In this document: in pieces, positions 1-11,704 of the stretch
Position numbering within the stretch: position 1 is the stretch's first letter
Layout: each line of letters begins with the position of its first letter
Assembly: GCF_019703515.2 (NCBI RefSeq)
Contig: NC_059356.1
Coordinates: 28,267,914 to 28,331,913 of the forward strand
Direction: 5' to 3'
From: Myxocyprinus asiaticus
Taxonomy: Eukaryota > Chordata > Actinopteri > Cypriniformes > Catostomidae
DNA length: 64,000 nt
The notes under the pieces: model-generated
The model's database searches: none
The model's input: only the letters and a program-made list of their open reading frames with translations
What the model was told of the DNA's origin: nothing
Translations under genes and position numbers: made by a program

Positions 1-17
1 TTGTTTGCATAGAAAAA

Positions 18-241
18 CAGCTGCCCAGCCTGCCCGTAGCATTCAAAAGATGGCCACCGAGAGGACTGACTTGCGAAAAGAGGTCAGAATCCTCATGATT
101 CACAAAACAGTAGACAAGAAATACCCAGATGACCTACTACAATGTATAAATTTCTCGCCTACTGTTTTATGAATCCTGAGGATTCGGAGTCAGTCCACTC
201 GGTGGCCATCTTTGGAGCACTACGAGCAGGCTGGGCAGCTG
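18..241. repeat. Foldback (inverted repeat) element, about 85-bp arms
   Basis: The left arm begins cagctgcccagcctgcc and the right arm ends with its reverse complement. Matching continues through 'agatggccaccgag' against 'ctcggtggccatct', and 'acaaaacagtag' against 'ctactgttttat'. The loop is about 40 bp, so the unit would fold into a long hairpin. No reading frame or known family is recognised. It resembles a small foldback MITE. Confidence 0.7.
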
Positions 242-2858
242 AGTAACTACATCCTCCGAAATTCTGAAGTGTGCATCCACTGGACTCTGTACTCATAATG
301 CCATGGGAGCGGAGAAGACGTCACATTCAAAACTCTGAAAAAAAAAAAACGGTGGAGAACCACGAGTCAGGTGGCTCTTTTTAACTGTAAATGCTATACA
401 CAACAAGAAACCTGTTCCTTGTGAACAAAATTAGAGTAGATTATTTTCATGGCTGTTTTATCCTACGTCATATATTCGGGTCAGAGGACCATGCCCACAT
501 TCCCGTATGAAGTATGTCTGGGACTTAGGGGTTGCACAGACTAGTCGACTACAACTAGCATAGTTGACAACGTCAGCTGGAAGTTGACTAGTCGCTCACC
601 ACATGATTTATAAAATGCATCTGTAGGAAATAAAGCAGGTGTGAAGCCCAGTGGCTCTGCACCAAAAAGGTGCAGGGCTCAAATATAGGCAGTGATGCTC
701 TGTCAGACTCACATTAAAAGACATCCACGCAGAATGCAATTCAGAACTAGTGTTTGTTACTGTGTCACTCTGCTCAACAACGTAAGCATCAACAACAATC
801 GTACACATCTGTATTGCACAAGCGTTGCATTGTATCAACACTAATAATGTTGAGAGCATTCTATAGGCTACACTGATAAAAAGATGACACAAATGCAACA
901 ATAACCTGCAATATATGCAAATTGGCCTTCAAATATAACCAAAATACTAGTGTTATGCTGACCTAGATGCTGTTTGCTCCTTCAAGAACATGACTCGGTG
1001 ACAGTTTGAAAACCGCTTTAAGCTGGAGTCCGATGACTTGACGGTGTAGTGACGAACTTTTACTCCCTAGTACCCTTATGTTTAGGGGTAGTTGTAGGGA
1101 AGAGCTTTAGGGGTAGGGACCAATGAGGTTAGGGTTAGGGGTAGGTACAGAGGTGGGCTTTAGAGATAAGGCCAAATCAGGTAGCGGGGAGTCAGAATCT
1201 GCAGGCAGTCATATTTTGGCACAACACCGTTCACATACAAAACAATGCCCAGACTATCTGTTATTATTTTCCTCTCAGGAGTCAAGCTACAACACACATT
1301 TCCATGACAACCTATAGGACCCCAGACACAGTCTAGCTGGCTATCTAAAGCCTGCTGACATATAGCTTTGTTAATATTTTTGTAAATGCATATAATTAGC
1401 ATGCATATATGTGGAATAACGTCACTGCTAATTGAACTTGACTTGACTAATAGGCTCAACTAGTTGATCTTTAAAAAACTTAATCAGGCATGATGGAAAT
1501 TCAATATGTGCCTGAAAGATATTTTCCTGTGAACTGGTCACAATGTGTCTGTTCCAGAGAAGATGTGTGCTTTTCGTCGGTTCATTGTCGGAAAGCTATA
1601 ACTTTTAAGATTTCCATGGTACTGGATCCAGAAGTCCAACATCCTCTCACAAGCTTCCATTTCCTTTTTAGCAAACATTCTGTGAGGGCCAAGCAGAGAA
1701 CAACAAAGTGTTTGGGTATGTTTGTGACAGACGCTGTGAAGACCAACTGTTATCTGCATCCTCTTATCTCTTTTGTTTACCTCAGAATGTTTCCTGATGA
1801 CAACTTGACAATGATTCAGTTATGCACACAGGAAATAGACAATAAAGTCTCTCTTTCCCAATCCACACAGTGGAAACGAAACCACTCATTTCCTGGTAAA
1901 CTAATTATGTGCCATAATAATGAACAAAGATCTTCATAGCTGTTCTTCAAAGATATACAGCCTCTGGTGTCCGCAAAGAACTATGCTGCATTCAAAACCT
2001 TAAAAACATTACTGCCTGTTTAACTGCCCTAAAAGCAAACAGCATTTAGTGTGACTGAAACACCAGGGGAGCAGCATAGCAGCAAAGATGTTAACATAAA
2101 CATTCAGTGTAAAACAGCTTAAACCTTCAGTCTGGTTTTGAATGTTTGAGGACCTTTAGAGATACATAAACATGCCATTTTTGCTGGTTCGTTGTGCTAT
2201 TGGGTCAGTGTTCACTTCTAATAAGAGAAGGATATCTAAACTCTTTCTGTTGTCATTCAGACTATCCCCACCACATGCTAAGCTGAAGTAAGTTTCAGAC
2301 ATCTTTGTGGAGTGTGGTGAACAATCGAACCAGATGACATTCCATAAGCCAATTTATGGCAGTGCCACATAAACAAATGTCAAGCACAGACATCTGATAA
2401 GCTGCTTGGACAACAGTCAGACACCCCTCACAAGGAAGTAAGGACCTACACATGGAAAGAGACTTCTCATTGGTTCATGACTAAGATGGTCATAAACATT
2501 CCAGAGGCAGCGTTCACATCCCATGTGGTAGAAAAGGCTGAAACAAAGAAGCCACAAAGACAAACCTTTACACACAAACTTTACTCCTAAAATGGACTTC
2601 AACTGCAAAACATCTACTCCATGTTTGTTCACTGAACTGTTTATGTATATTGTAGTTGTTTGATTAACACAATAATTTACAAAATCTGAACTATTAAGGT
2701 ATATATGAATGCATGCATAATATTTAATCTTTCAATATCATGTTTGGTCTCTATAGCTTCAGAAAAACGCCAAGAGTATTTCTGAAGAGGTTTGAAAAAA
2801 GTACAATGTATAGATATGTCTTTAAAGACATTGTTCTAACTATATACTTTAAAATAGG
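242..2858. other. No gene recognised; possible hAT-like fragment near 525
   Basis: No conserved coding exon is seen on either strand. A hAT-like terminus (aggggttgcacagactagtc) lies near 527-546, and related tagttgac/ctagttgat words recur near 565-590 and 1455-1465, but no matching second terminus was found. Around 1080-1150 there are degenerate ttaggg/ggtagg words typical of dispersed fish repeats. Confidence 0.4.
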
Positions 2859-3930
2859 CAAATGTTCCACACAGAGAAGGGAGAATGAGCCACACTGTGT
2901 GGGCCCCCTCCAGCAGCCAATCATAACCTAGAAACAAGAAGCGCCAAACTGAAATGTCCTCCTCATCAGGAAGGTATAAAACTATCCTCTGGATGACCAC
3001 ACCTTTGTCCTGAGTCCCTGTACAGAGGGTCATTAACAGGATACACTTCTAAAACACCACTGACCTGAGCACCCATCCAGAGGGTTGTTGACAGGATACA
3101 CTTCTATAACACTTCTCCGTTCTGGTCTCACTATGAGAGAGAGGATAATAGATCATCCAAAATTCTTAGTCTCCATCCGAGAGACAGTAGAAGATTGACC
3201 AAGTACCAAGTCTCGCTACAAGAGACTGTTGCAATGGCAAGTTTGGAATCCCTATACCAAGGTGATATCTACAGCGACAAGGTTTAGCTCTGGTGAGCAA
3301 ACCTTCTCTTCAAGTTTCGTGCATCTGCATGTTCCAGATAAAGAAACCTGTGCTGACCTAAGGGCTGTATATCTGCATGTTCCAGATTGCAAGAACCCTC
3401 TCTGTGCTTCCAAGATGTCAGCATTCCTCAGCTCCTTCATGTCCAAGGCTGTTAAAATGGAATCCAGCTCCTCCCCAACTGTAACGTTGTCCTGTCTTCC
3501 ACTGGGGCTCATCGCCATCACAGAACTCATCGATCGATCAAGGAGAATGTAAATATCACTACTTAACCTCTTTCCAGAGACCTTGGCATTAGTGTATACT
3601 ATCAGTTTGATTTTCTAATGTTATTTAGATTGCATAACTGGTGTTAAAATGTCTTGCAAATAATATTCAAGTTATTTGTTTAAATGGAAATAAGGTTTTC
3701 ACTTTATTAATTAACAGAGAAACAGCAATTTATCTTTCCTTAAGATAATAGTCATACTTTACCATTGCTACATCCAATTCAACCACTTACATCTTTCCAT
3801 CCTATGCACTTTATTTACCTATTCATTTATTTTATCGTTAAGCATATTAGTACCATATTGTAGTTTTTGTTAGTTATTCTTGTTTATTTTTTTGTAAATA
3901 AAACTTATTTTATTGCAACTGTGTGTTCCT
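2859..3930 (+). other. Candidate promoter-to-poly(A) unit, possibly a solo LTR
   Basis: A CCAAT word (2917-2921) is followed by a TATA-like ggtataaaac (2973-2982), two near-identical tandem units around ggatacacttct (about 3012-3105), and an AATAAA signal at 3897-3902. This order is what an LTR or a retroposed transcription unit shows. No clear TG...CA ends with target duplication were found and the reading frames within are not recognisable, so the call is tentative. Confidence 0.25.
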
Positions 3931-4483
3931 GATACAGAACAGCTCTAAAGAGTAAGGCTGCTCCTGAATCCTTCAGATTATTCAGATGACCAAATATTTT
4001 TAATTTACTGAAAGGTCCATTTGGATAAATGTTATACTGTTAAGGTGAGACTCCTTAGCTGGTGCTAGGGATGGAGGGAGGGGCCATCTGATATTAATAA
4101 TTACAAACACATACACCTTAAGTGAAGTGTGATCAAAAATCACCACGTACTTTGGTGTCTTGTGAGAGGCCCAGTTCATTTCAATTGGTGCCGTGTGATT
4201 CTCACTACAGGAGTAAATGCAAGGACAACAATACACAAAGGCAGAACAATGGATCCTGCAGTATAACAAACTCTAGCTAATAAAGAACATTTGATCTGCA
4301 AACTGAAGCCAGATGCAACTTCAAAATCTAAATTCCAAACTGTTTATCTATTTCTCAGGAAGGTGTTACAGTAAATACAGAATAGTTAAAAAAGGACTTG
4401 TGCTCCAGCTGAGCAGGTTTTCAACACACAGCTATGCTGTTCATTTATCAATTTAATTTAGGCATATTAATGTATAAAACCAC
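3931..4483. other. No feature recognised
   Basis: AT-rich sequence without a convincing exon, RNA gene or repeat terminus. Confidence 0.4.
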
Positions 4484-4720
4484 TGTAGAGCCGAGGAGGG
4501 CGGGGCCGGGCTGGAATGACGCACGCCCGGTCCCCAATCAGCCTGATGCGGCGCGCGAGGGATAAATGTGGCCGGGGACGACAGTTCGAGAGAGAGAGAA
4601 TTACAGGCAGCTGCCCTGTGTGTGATTATGTTTGTGTGTTTTTGTTTAAGTTGTTAATTAGATTATTAAGTTGTCAAGCCGGTTCTCGCCTCCTCCTTTC
4701 CACTGAACCCCCTTACAAAC
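4484..4720 (+). mobile_element. Probable solo LTR (about 237 bp)
   Basis: A GC-rich block that stands out from its AT-rich flanks begins tgtagagccgagg and ends cccccttaca, giving TG...CA ends. It holds a CCAAT word (gtccccaatcagc), a TATA-like gataaat and a gagagagaga start region. The flanking five bases, accac and aacac, match at four positions, as expected for a decayed target duplication. Family not assigned; a solo LTR of a Gypsy-type element is the most likely reading. Confidence 0.5.
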
Positions 4721-5036
4721 ACATAATATTTTTATTATTGGAATGAGAAACCTCTCTCTCACATACTGTATAACACAATGAGTTGCTCAATTATAGAGCA
4801 TTTAAAGAATCTTCTCAGTTGGGGATGGTGAAATCACTGAATAAGCTCCCTTTGTGAGCTGGACCCTGGTGGTGAAAAGGGAGATGAGAGGAGGTGACTG
4901 GATTGAATAATGTACGTGCCAAAGCCCAGATATGCTCAGCCAAGCCAAGGCTGTCATCACAGTGACATGAATTCATGTTTCCATTTCCTCAGTCTTTTCA
5001 ATGTCCTTTCAATTAGCTTTTTTATACACATATTTT
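4721..5036. other. No feature recognised
   Basis: Short interval between the solo LTR and the foldback transposon; nothing supportable was seen. Confidence 0.4.
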
Positions 5037-7846
5037 TATGAAGGTGAATCGTTTGCAAAACTTGAGAGCTTGTAGATTTGTATTTGAGAACTTGTACAAT
5101 AAATATTTGTATTCGTAAGTTTAAATTTGCACTCACAGCAACGATGTGAATACTTGTAAAATAAAAATTTGAAGTTGAATTTTGCAATCTGCACTCACAA
5201 TAATCAAAAACCTGTGTTTTGAATTCAAAGTTGCAGACAAATAGTCTGTGTAAAATGACATTCACATAAATACAACTACAGACACAAACTTGTATTACGT
5301 ATTTAATTTTGTACTTGAATTCACTTTCGCAGTACAACAAATCGGCAGTTACAACCTCTCAGATCTGCCACTGCAACTTCAAATCTTCCCGCCTTGACTT
5401 TTGCAACTACTTTTGCGATAAACCTGTAGCAAAACTCACTTGTGCACTTGTAAACCTAGATGTGAGAGAGAAGGCTACCGGTGTTGGGTGGGGGCGGGGC
5501 CAACGAAGTTGTGCCCAATCACAAGAGCTGGAACAACTGATGCTGGACCAATCAAAACGGATAATCTTAAAACGTGATGACTTAACGCAACTGCGCCACA
5601 CCAGCAACATTTTTTGCAAAACAAGTCCGATGGCTGGTTGATGCAGTGGCAGGATAAGTTAAATAACTTGACAATTAAATGATTTAGAGTTTATCATGTA
5701 ACAAATCAAATGAGACGTTTTTATCAAGTTGATGAACGCAGAAATTGGCGCCGACAGACCGCACGTTATGTCTAAGGATGGCAATGAGAAATTCTCTGAA
5801 GAAATGTTTCTGCGGGATGTTTGTATTTGGTAAAACTACAGGGGATGCATCAATCCAGCCAGCTGTCATATGCCACGAGTTCCATATTTCCTATTTCCAA
5901 AATAGAGGTTAGGTACCAACAGGTATATGAGTGAAGAAAGAATCTCAATTATCACCAGAGAACTGTTCCTAAATTTATCTTTTCCAGATAAAATTAGATG
6001 AATTATTGAAGACAACAGAGACAGCTGACAAATCCTTAAATTGTCAGATGGCAGCGTTCTGCTATATTTCAGTCATTTTCTGACATTTATTTACTTCTGT
6101 ATTATTTAAGTTTTTATTAAAATTTTTAAACTAAAAGTCTGGTATGTTTTTGCTTAAGTGCTTGGACAGAATTTTGTTTTTTATTGTTTTTTATTGTTTT
6201 GAAGTGTAAAACACAACAACTTGAGTGTTATTCTTTCCCAAAAATTATTCATTCATTTTCACATGAATGAATAACTATATTAATCACACTTGCTGACTAT
6301 CTATAAAAGATTAAAAAATATGCCTTTATTATTTCAGTTAGTCGTTTCTTATACGCATTTCTACTTCAATGCTGTAATTTTGCATAGTTGCAAATTAGCA
6401 AGCAAAGGTTAAATCTAAATAAGTCATACAGTACTTGCTTAGATGAACTGCAATAGTACTGTAATTATTGTAAGAAACCCACTTGTAGGGGGGCCTGGGT
6501 AGCTCAGCAAGTAAAGACGCTGACTACCACACCTGGAGTCGCAAGATCGTATCCAGGGTGTGCTGAGTGACTCCAGTCAGGCTTCCTAAGCAACCAATTG
6601 GCCCGGTTGCTAGGGTGGGTAGAGTCACGTTGGAGTAACCTCATCGTGGTCGCTATAATGTGGTTCTCGCTCTCGGTGGGGCACGTGGTGAGTTGTGTGT
6701 GGATGTCGCGGACAATAGCACAAGCCTCCACATGTGCTGGGTCTCCGCGGTAATGTGCTCAACAAGCCACGTGACAAGATGCATGGATTGACGGTCTCAG
6801 ATGCGGAGGCAACTGTGATTTGTTCTCCGCCACCCGGATTGAGGCGAGTCACTATGCCACCACGAGGACCTAGAGTGCATTGGGAATTGGGCATGCCAAA
6901 TTGGGGAGAAAAAGGGAAGAAAATCCCAAAAAAAGAAAAAAGAAACCCACATGTGAAATAAAGATAATATTGTACACAGTGTGCATTCTGTTTGAAATGA
7001 GACTCTGTTCATATATTTATCAATTCAGAATAAAACTAAGGTAATTTTTCAAATGTCTTGTCTTGTTTCTTAGTTCTAGTTAAAAGTCTGTTTAAACTGT
7101 CCAACCACACTGATCAATCCTTAAAATTAAGCAGTAAGAAAGTACACATTGACACCTTAAGAAAAAGATATATAATTTAGAACTTAAGATATATAATTGC
7201 CTGACCACGATGACTTTAATCATGATTCTTTGAGATTACCGTGGTCATGTGCACTTTTAATTTAAATCACATATTGACATCTAAATGAGGGAAATTAGTG
7301 AATACTAAAAACACCAGAAAATGCACATTTCTAAATCTCTAGTTCAGATGAGCGGGAGAATAGATTCAGCCATCAAGTAAGTACTATGATCCCTTTTGAT
7401 TGGTCCGGCATCAGTTGTTCCAGCTCTTGTGATTGGTCACAACTTCGTTGGCCCCGCCACACCGAGCACCAGTAGCATTCCCTCTTGCATCTAGGTTTAC
7501 AAGTGCACAAGTGAGTTTTGCTACAGGTTTATCGCCGATTTGTGGTTGTACTGCGAAAGTGAATTAAAAGTACAAAAGTTAATGTGTTTGTGTCATAGTT
7601 GTATTTATGTGAATGTCATTTTACACATTTGTGACTATTTGTCTGCAACTTTGAATTCAAAACACAGGTTTTTGATTATTGTCTGTGAGTGCAGATTGCA
7701 ACATTCAACTTCATATTTTTATTTTACAAGTTTTCACATCATTGCTGTGAGTGAAAATGCAAACTTATGAATACAAATATTTATTGTACAAGTTCTCAAA
7801 TACAAATCTACAAACTCTCGAGTTTTGCAAATGATTCACCTTGATA
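5037..7846. mobile_element. 2.8-kb foldback transposon with about 0.5-kb inverted terminal repeats
   Basis: The left arm (about 5037-5580) and the right arm (about 7390-7846) are reverse complements over most of their length: aaggtgaatc opens the left arm and gattcacctt closes the right. Each arm contains a GC-box-like block, CCAAT words in both orientations and repeated acaagt/acttgt words. The middle carries no recognisable transposase and includes a nested SINE at 6488-6939. A clear target duplication was not found. The arms look like a long-TIR, non-autonomous DNA transposon. Confidence 0.7.
6488..6939 (+). mobile_element. tRNA-derived SINE, copy 1
   Basis: The head reads gggcctgggtagctcagc (box A-like), then a box B-like segment, then a tRNA-unrelated body of about 380 bp ending in an A-rich tail. 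Flanking duplications aagaaacccacttgt (about 6472) and aagaaacccacatgt (about 6940) support target-primed insertion. It is nested inside the foldback transposon, so it is younger than that element. Four further copies lie in this window. Confidence 0.85.
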
Positions 7847-8686
7847 CATGTTTCCTGTTCTTTGCGTCATGGTAACAACAGATGTTTCCCTTTGATTCTT
7901 TCAAAACTATACACTGTAAAGTCCTTAACACAAATGATTGCATATGGGTCAATGACGTCACACTCTTTTTGTCTGGATCTACTGAAATCTACTATTCAAA
8001 AATACATCAAACGTTTAATTCAAACAAAACCATTACTTGAAAACACCTCTGAAGATGTTTTCCATTTCTAGGTTCAAAATCATTTGGATTTTTTCTAGGG
8101 GTTAAGGTCAAAATTGTCTCAATGGTGCAGCAGTCCATAGTCAGTAAAAAATTAAAAAATAAAAGTCTCATTAAAAATTCTTGAAAAATAAAAGTTGGCA
8201 TATAGTTTGGAGTAATCTTTTATTATTGTTTATATAACTTGACATGTTTTAATTTATTAAATCTTTTTTTTTTTTTTTATTCTATAAACGATTTTTAGAA
8301 ACTTACGGAACCAACATAAAAATACATACAGATATTAAATTAAACCGTGACGCACGTGTTTTAAACTAGATTTTTTTTTATTATTATTATAATTTTACCT
8401 CGGACAACGTGTTTCTTTGTCAATTATCCATTTACATGTTGAATTACAGAGCCAGTAGAATAAATATGTGACGAAAAATATAAGAATTATGTAAAAAATT
8501 AAAAACCTTAAGAGAACAAAAAAAAAAAAAAAAAAAAAAAAGGGAAATGAACGCTAATGAGGACTCAAATCATACGCAGGTGCGCAGTTCACTAGGATTT
8601 GAGACACAAACGTAGTCTAATATTCTACAGTCGTGTATAAATCACTATGCTTTGGTGCATACAACAGGAAAATGTTTCACTCTTAC
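7847..8686 (-). other. Start of hsd3b7 intron 1
   Basis: AT-rich sequence immediately downstream of the hsd3b7 exon 1 donor (GTAAGA at 8681-8686 on the minus strand). It includes a 24-bp A run at 8518-8541. No second exon was recognised here or further left. Confidence 0.5.
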
Positions 8687-8846
8687 CTGTACTCTGATGT
8701 TGTAGATTTGGGTATATGTGTTTATCAAAAAGCCTTATCTCCTTAACATTTTCTTCTTTCTCCAACAAAACTCGCAGCAGGTGCTGTCCAAGAAACCCGC
8801 ACCCTCCAGTTATCACATAGGTTAACTTCGACTTTTCATCAGACAT
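8687..8846 (-). CDS. hsd3b7: 3-beta-hydroxysteroid dehydrogenase type 7, first coding exon (partial gene)
   Basis: Fifty-three complete codons begin at ATG 8846-8844 with MSDEKSKLTYVITGGCGFLG. YVITGGCGFLGQHL is the glycine-rich TGGxGFLG nucleotide-binding motif of short-chain dehydrogenases of the 3-beta-HSD family. The exon ends CAG|GTAAGA, a good donor, in phase 1. HSD3B7 is an ER enzyme that oxidises and isomerises 7-alpha-hydroxylated sterols in bile acid synthesis (family knowledge). Assignment to type 7 rather than another 3-beta-HSD leans on the neighbouring setd1a and fus, matching the human locus. The catalytic YxxxK region lies in later exons not present here. A CCAAT word on the minus strand near 9095 is a plausible promoter element. 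Confidence 0.8.
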
Positions 8847-9123
8847 ATTTGTACTCCGTTAAGCCCTCTCCCGTTATTGACTGAAGTATTTATCCGTCAG
8901 TGTAGCTTGCGATGCCAGCGTCCACGTCAGCTGTTCACCTAAAGTTCTGCGAGAGCAATACAGGACAAGGTTAAAACAAGTTCAGCGTAATTTATGCAGA
9001 GCTAAAGTGGAAGAACCAAATTACAAGACGCTAGCCGATTCACATCTGTTTGTAGAGAGGAATATCAGCTGTCCCTCCTCCTCGTCATGATTTCATTGGC
9101 CGTATAAGTCCCACCTTTCAAAT

Positions 9124-9332
9124 CTAACGGTTAAAATGAAAATACATTTCATGTTTCAATTTTCTAGAATACTTTAGTCGCTCAGACTCTGCCATTCGCA
9201 TAAGTTCACCAGTGAAATAATGCCGATGAAGGTCTCTCGAGAGTGACGTGAGACGGGCCAAACTGGCACTGTCCAGAACACTGCATTTCTTCACACTGGT
9301 TTGGGGAGTTGACATTTCATAAACTTTGTCTT
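9124..9332 (-). CDS. Unrecognised putative terminal coding exon
   Basis: An open frame on the minus strand ends with a TAG stop at 9126-9124. It follows a pyrimidine-rich stretch and an AG (tcttctgccaag), so it could be the last exon of a gene. It encodes about 68 residues including SVLDSASLARLTSLSRDLHR and ends KLKHEMYFHFNR; no low-complexity or repeat character is seen. A Met (MSTPQTSVKK) would also allow a start inside it. No family is recognised. It sits 280 bp upstream of the hsd3b7 start and may belong with the exon-like frame at 11705-11886, although the two are not in matching phase, so an intermediate exon would be needed. Confidence 0.35.
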
Positions 9333-9411
9333 GGCAGAAGACCAGAAACACACAAAATGTTAAATATTAAGTGAAAAGTGACTAGATTTCTATATGAACA
9401 AGACTTAAATC

Positions 9412-9717
9412 GGTAACACTTTACAATTAGGTTCCATTTGTTAACATAAACTGGTAATGAACAATACTTTTACAGCATTTATTAATCTTAGTTAATGTTA
9501 ATTTAACATATACTAATACATTTTTTCAATCAAAAGTTGTATTTGTTAACATTAGTTAATGCATTATGAAATAACATGAACTAACAATGAACAATTGTAT
9601 TTTTATTAACAAAGATGAATAAATGCTGAAAAACTATATGGTTCATTTATTGTTTGTTCATGATACCGAATGCATTAACTAATGTTAACTAATGGAACCT
9701 TATTGTAAAGTGTTACC
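9412..9717. mobile_element. hAT-type MITE (306 bp)
   Basis: The ends are ggtaacactttaca and its near-perfect inverse tgtaaagtgttacc. The flanking 8-mers cttaaatc and tttaaatc match at seven of eight positions, the 8-bp duplication length of hAT transposons. The interior is AT-rich with repeated gttaacatta words and no coding capacity. Confidence 0.8.
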
Positions 9718-10344
9718 TTTAAATCATACTATCTGTACTATATGCCTTTGACAGACCTAAGAAATTGACAGACAGACCTATACTGATAAACTGAACTGGG
9801 GAAACCTGCACCTCTCTCCCCGATTTGCCCTCCATTACACTTGTGTTCATCATTTCTTTCCATATGACTTTTTTCATTAGTGTCTTTTATAAATGCTCAC
9901 TCAACCACGAGTACCATTATGGCTTGTGTCTACTCGCTCATACCCCTCTCTGCACAAATGCCATCTCAGTTCGTAACTTACAAGCCCACAACAAGACATG
10001 AATTTAAAGTCATGCAAACAAAAATGAAACTCGTGTGTTTCATTCTGAGCTAATGTTGGGGTCAGTTTATTGTCTAGAACATAACACTATGTTTGACACA
10101 AGCTTTTGTTTTGGCTGACAAATAAAAAATGACTATGTTTTTAGACTGCTGCTGACAGATATATTTGTAGACTGTTTTGTCTTATGTGGACCAGATAAGA
10201 TAAAGCCTTTATGACTAAGAAATGTTTAGTCACAAAGTCTGTGTATAAGTAAATATTAACATAATAATCTCTCTATCAATATCCCAACCCCCTGTCAAGG
10301 ACAAAGCCATTTAGCCCATATTAAATACTGTATGCATAAAAGAT
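9718..10344. other. No feature recognised
   Basis: Sequence between the hAT MITE and the THAP-carrying element; no exon, RNA or repeat end was recognised. Confidence 0.4.
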
Positions 10345-10348
10345 TTAA

Positions 10349-11435
10349 AGGATTAGTTCACACAAAAATGAAAATTCTCTCATGATTTACTCACCCTCAT
10401 GCCATCGCAGATGTTTATGACTCTCTTTCTTCTGCAGAACACAAATGAAGATATTTAGAAGAATATTTCAGATCTGTAGGTCCATAATGGGCAAGTGAAT
10501 GGGTTGCAAAATCTTTAAGCTCTAAAAAGCACATAAAGGCATCATAAAAGTTATCCATAAGACTCCAGTGGATTAAATAATGTCTTCTGAAGCAAAACGC
10601 TAGGTGAGTGTAAGAAATAGTTCAATAGTAAAACATTTTTACTATAAAATTTCGCTTCTGTCACGAGGGTCAAATACTCATTGCCTCTTGCATGACGTAA
10701 GTGCATCGGAAAGTTCACACAAGAACCGATGTGTGAAATACGTAAAATACAAAAGCGCTGTGTTGTTTACAACAGAGGAACGTTATACAGAAGCTGAATT
10801 GGTTTTGCTATGGATTTGTATCTGTTTATTTTTCAAGATGGTACTTGTGTGTGCTTATCCTGGATGCCTCAACCTACTGAAAAACATTTTTCGTTTTCAT
10901 CTGCGGGTATCATCGCAAGAAGAAAGACTGACTTTTCACAGATTCCCTGTCAATGATCCTGAGCGACAGAAGATATGGCTGCTCGCTCACTCAATACACC
11001 CATTGTCACTCAAAATATTGAGGGTCTGCAGTGAACATTTTTTCCCTGCCGATTTCAGACCGGCTGAGGGATCCTACAATATCGACATGCCAATGCGCTT
11101 ACATCACGTGAGAGGCAGCTTGAACTCCACCGTCATGACCATTCATACATTTTTAGTAAATTAAAGTTTTAAAAATGTATCTACTTCTTACACACACCTA
11201 GTGTTTCACTTCAGAAGACATTAATTATTCCACTGGACTTGTATGGATTACTTGTATGATGCCTTTTTGGAGCTTAAAGATTTTGGCACCATTCACTTGC
11301 CCATTATGGACCTACAGAGCTGAAATATTCTTCTAAAAATCTTCATTTGTGTTCAGAAGAAGAAAAAAAGTCATATACATCTGGGATGGCATAGTAAATC
11401 ATGAGAGAATTTTCATTTTTGGGTGGATCATCCTT
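10349..11435 (+). mobile_element. TTAA-flanked Kolobok-like element, copy 1, with THAP frame
   Basis: Inverted ends of the type aggattagttcac...caaaaatgaaaattctct extend inward for more than 200 bp on each side. TTAA is found directly at both borders (10345-10348 and 11436-11439). TTAA duplications together with a THAP DNA-binding domain are features described for Kolobok transposons, hence the name. Only the THAP exon is present; no catalytic transposase domain is seen, so the copy is non-autonomous. Confidence 0.75.
10838..11164 (+). CDS. THAP-domain protein fragment of the Kolobok-like element
   Basis: From ATG 10838 the frame reads MVLVCAYPGCLN, then a FHRFPVND segment, WLLAHS, and CSEHFFPADFRP. 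This gives the C2CH zinc signature of THAP domains (CAYPGC ... CSEH) with the conserved Trp and the downstream Phe/Pro. The frame is open upstream to 10604, but the THAP start is the natural one. It ends at 11164 without a catalytic domain. THAP domains bind DNA and in transposases recognise the element ends (family knowledge). Whether this fragment is expressed is unknown. Confidence 0.6.
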   Translation: MVLVCAYPGCLNLLKNIFRFHLRVSSQEERLTFHRFPVNDPERQKIWLLAHSIHPLSLKILRVCSEHFFPADFRPAEGSYNIDMPMRLHHVRGSLNSTVMTIHTFLVN

Positions 11436-11704
11436 TTAAACTTTTGAAAAATAGCATGGGACTAGCAACCAAAGTGAAGAGAGAGAAGCCTATTGAAACA
11501 ATGTTTCCCCTCAGTTCATCTACACTCACTGAGTACTTTATTAGGAACACTATGGTCCTAATAACACCAGTAGAATTAATATTCTAAGAAGATACTACAA
11601 CCTTTAGAATGAGAAAATATCATTTTGGTGAATTTTAGTGATTTGGTTTTCTAAAATAATTGATTACTGTACTTATATAATTGATGATACTGTAATAATC
11701 TCAC
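11436..11704. other. No feature recognised
   Basis: Interval between copy 1 of the THAP element and the exon-like frame at 11705; nothing supportable was seen. Confidence 0.35.

Noticed and set aside
1080..1150. ttaggg-like words resembling telomere repeats
   Set aside because: They are irregular and mixed with ggtagg words, as in common dispersed repeats; no array is present.
3252..3552. Open frames on both strands of about 90-107 codons
   Set aside because: They overlap in opposite directions, match no family and lie in the candidate repeat unit.
6504..7012. Several open frames on both strands
   Set aside because: They are translations of the SINE and its A-rich tail; the same peptides recur at the other SINE copies.
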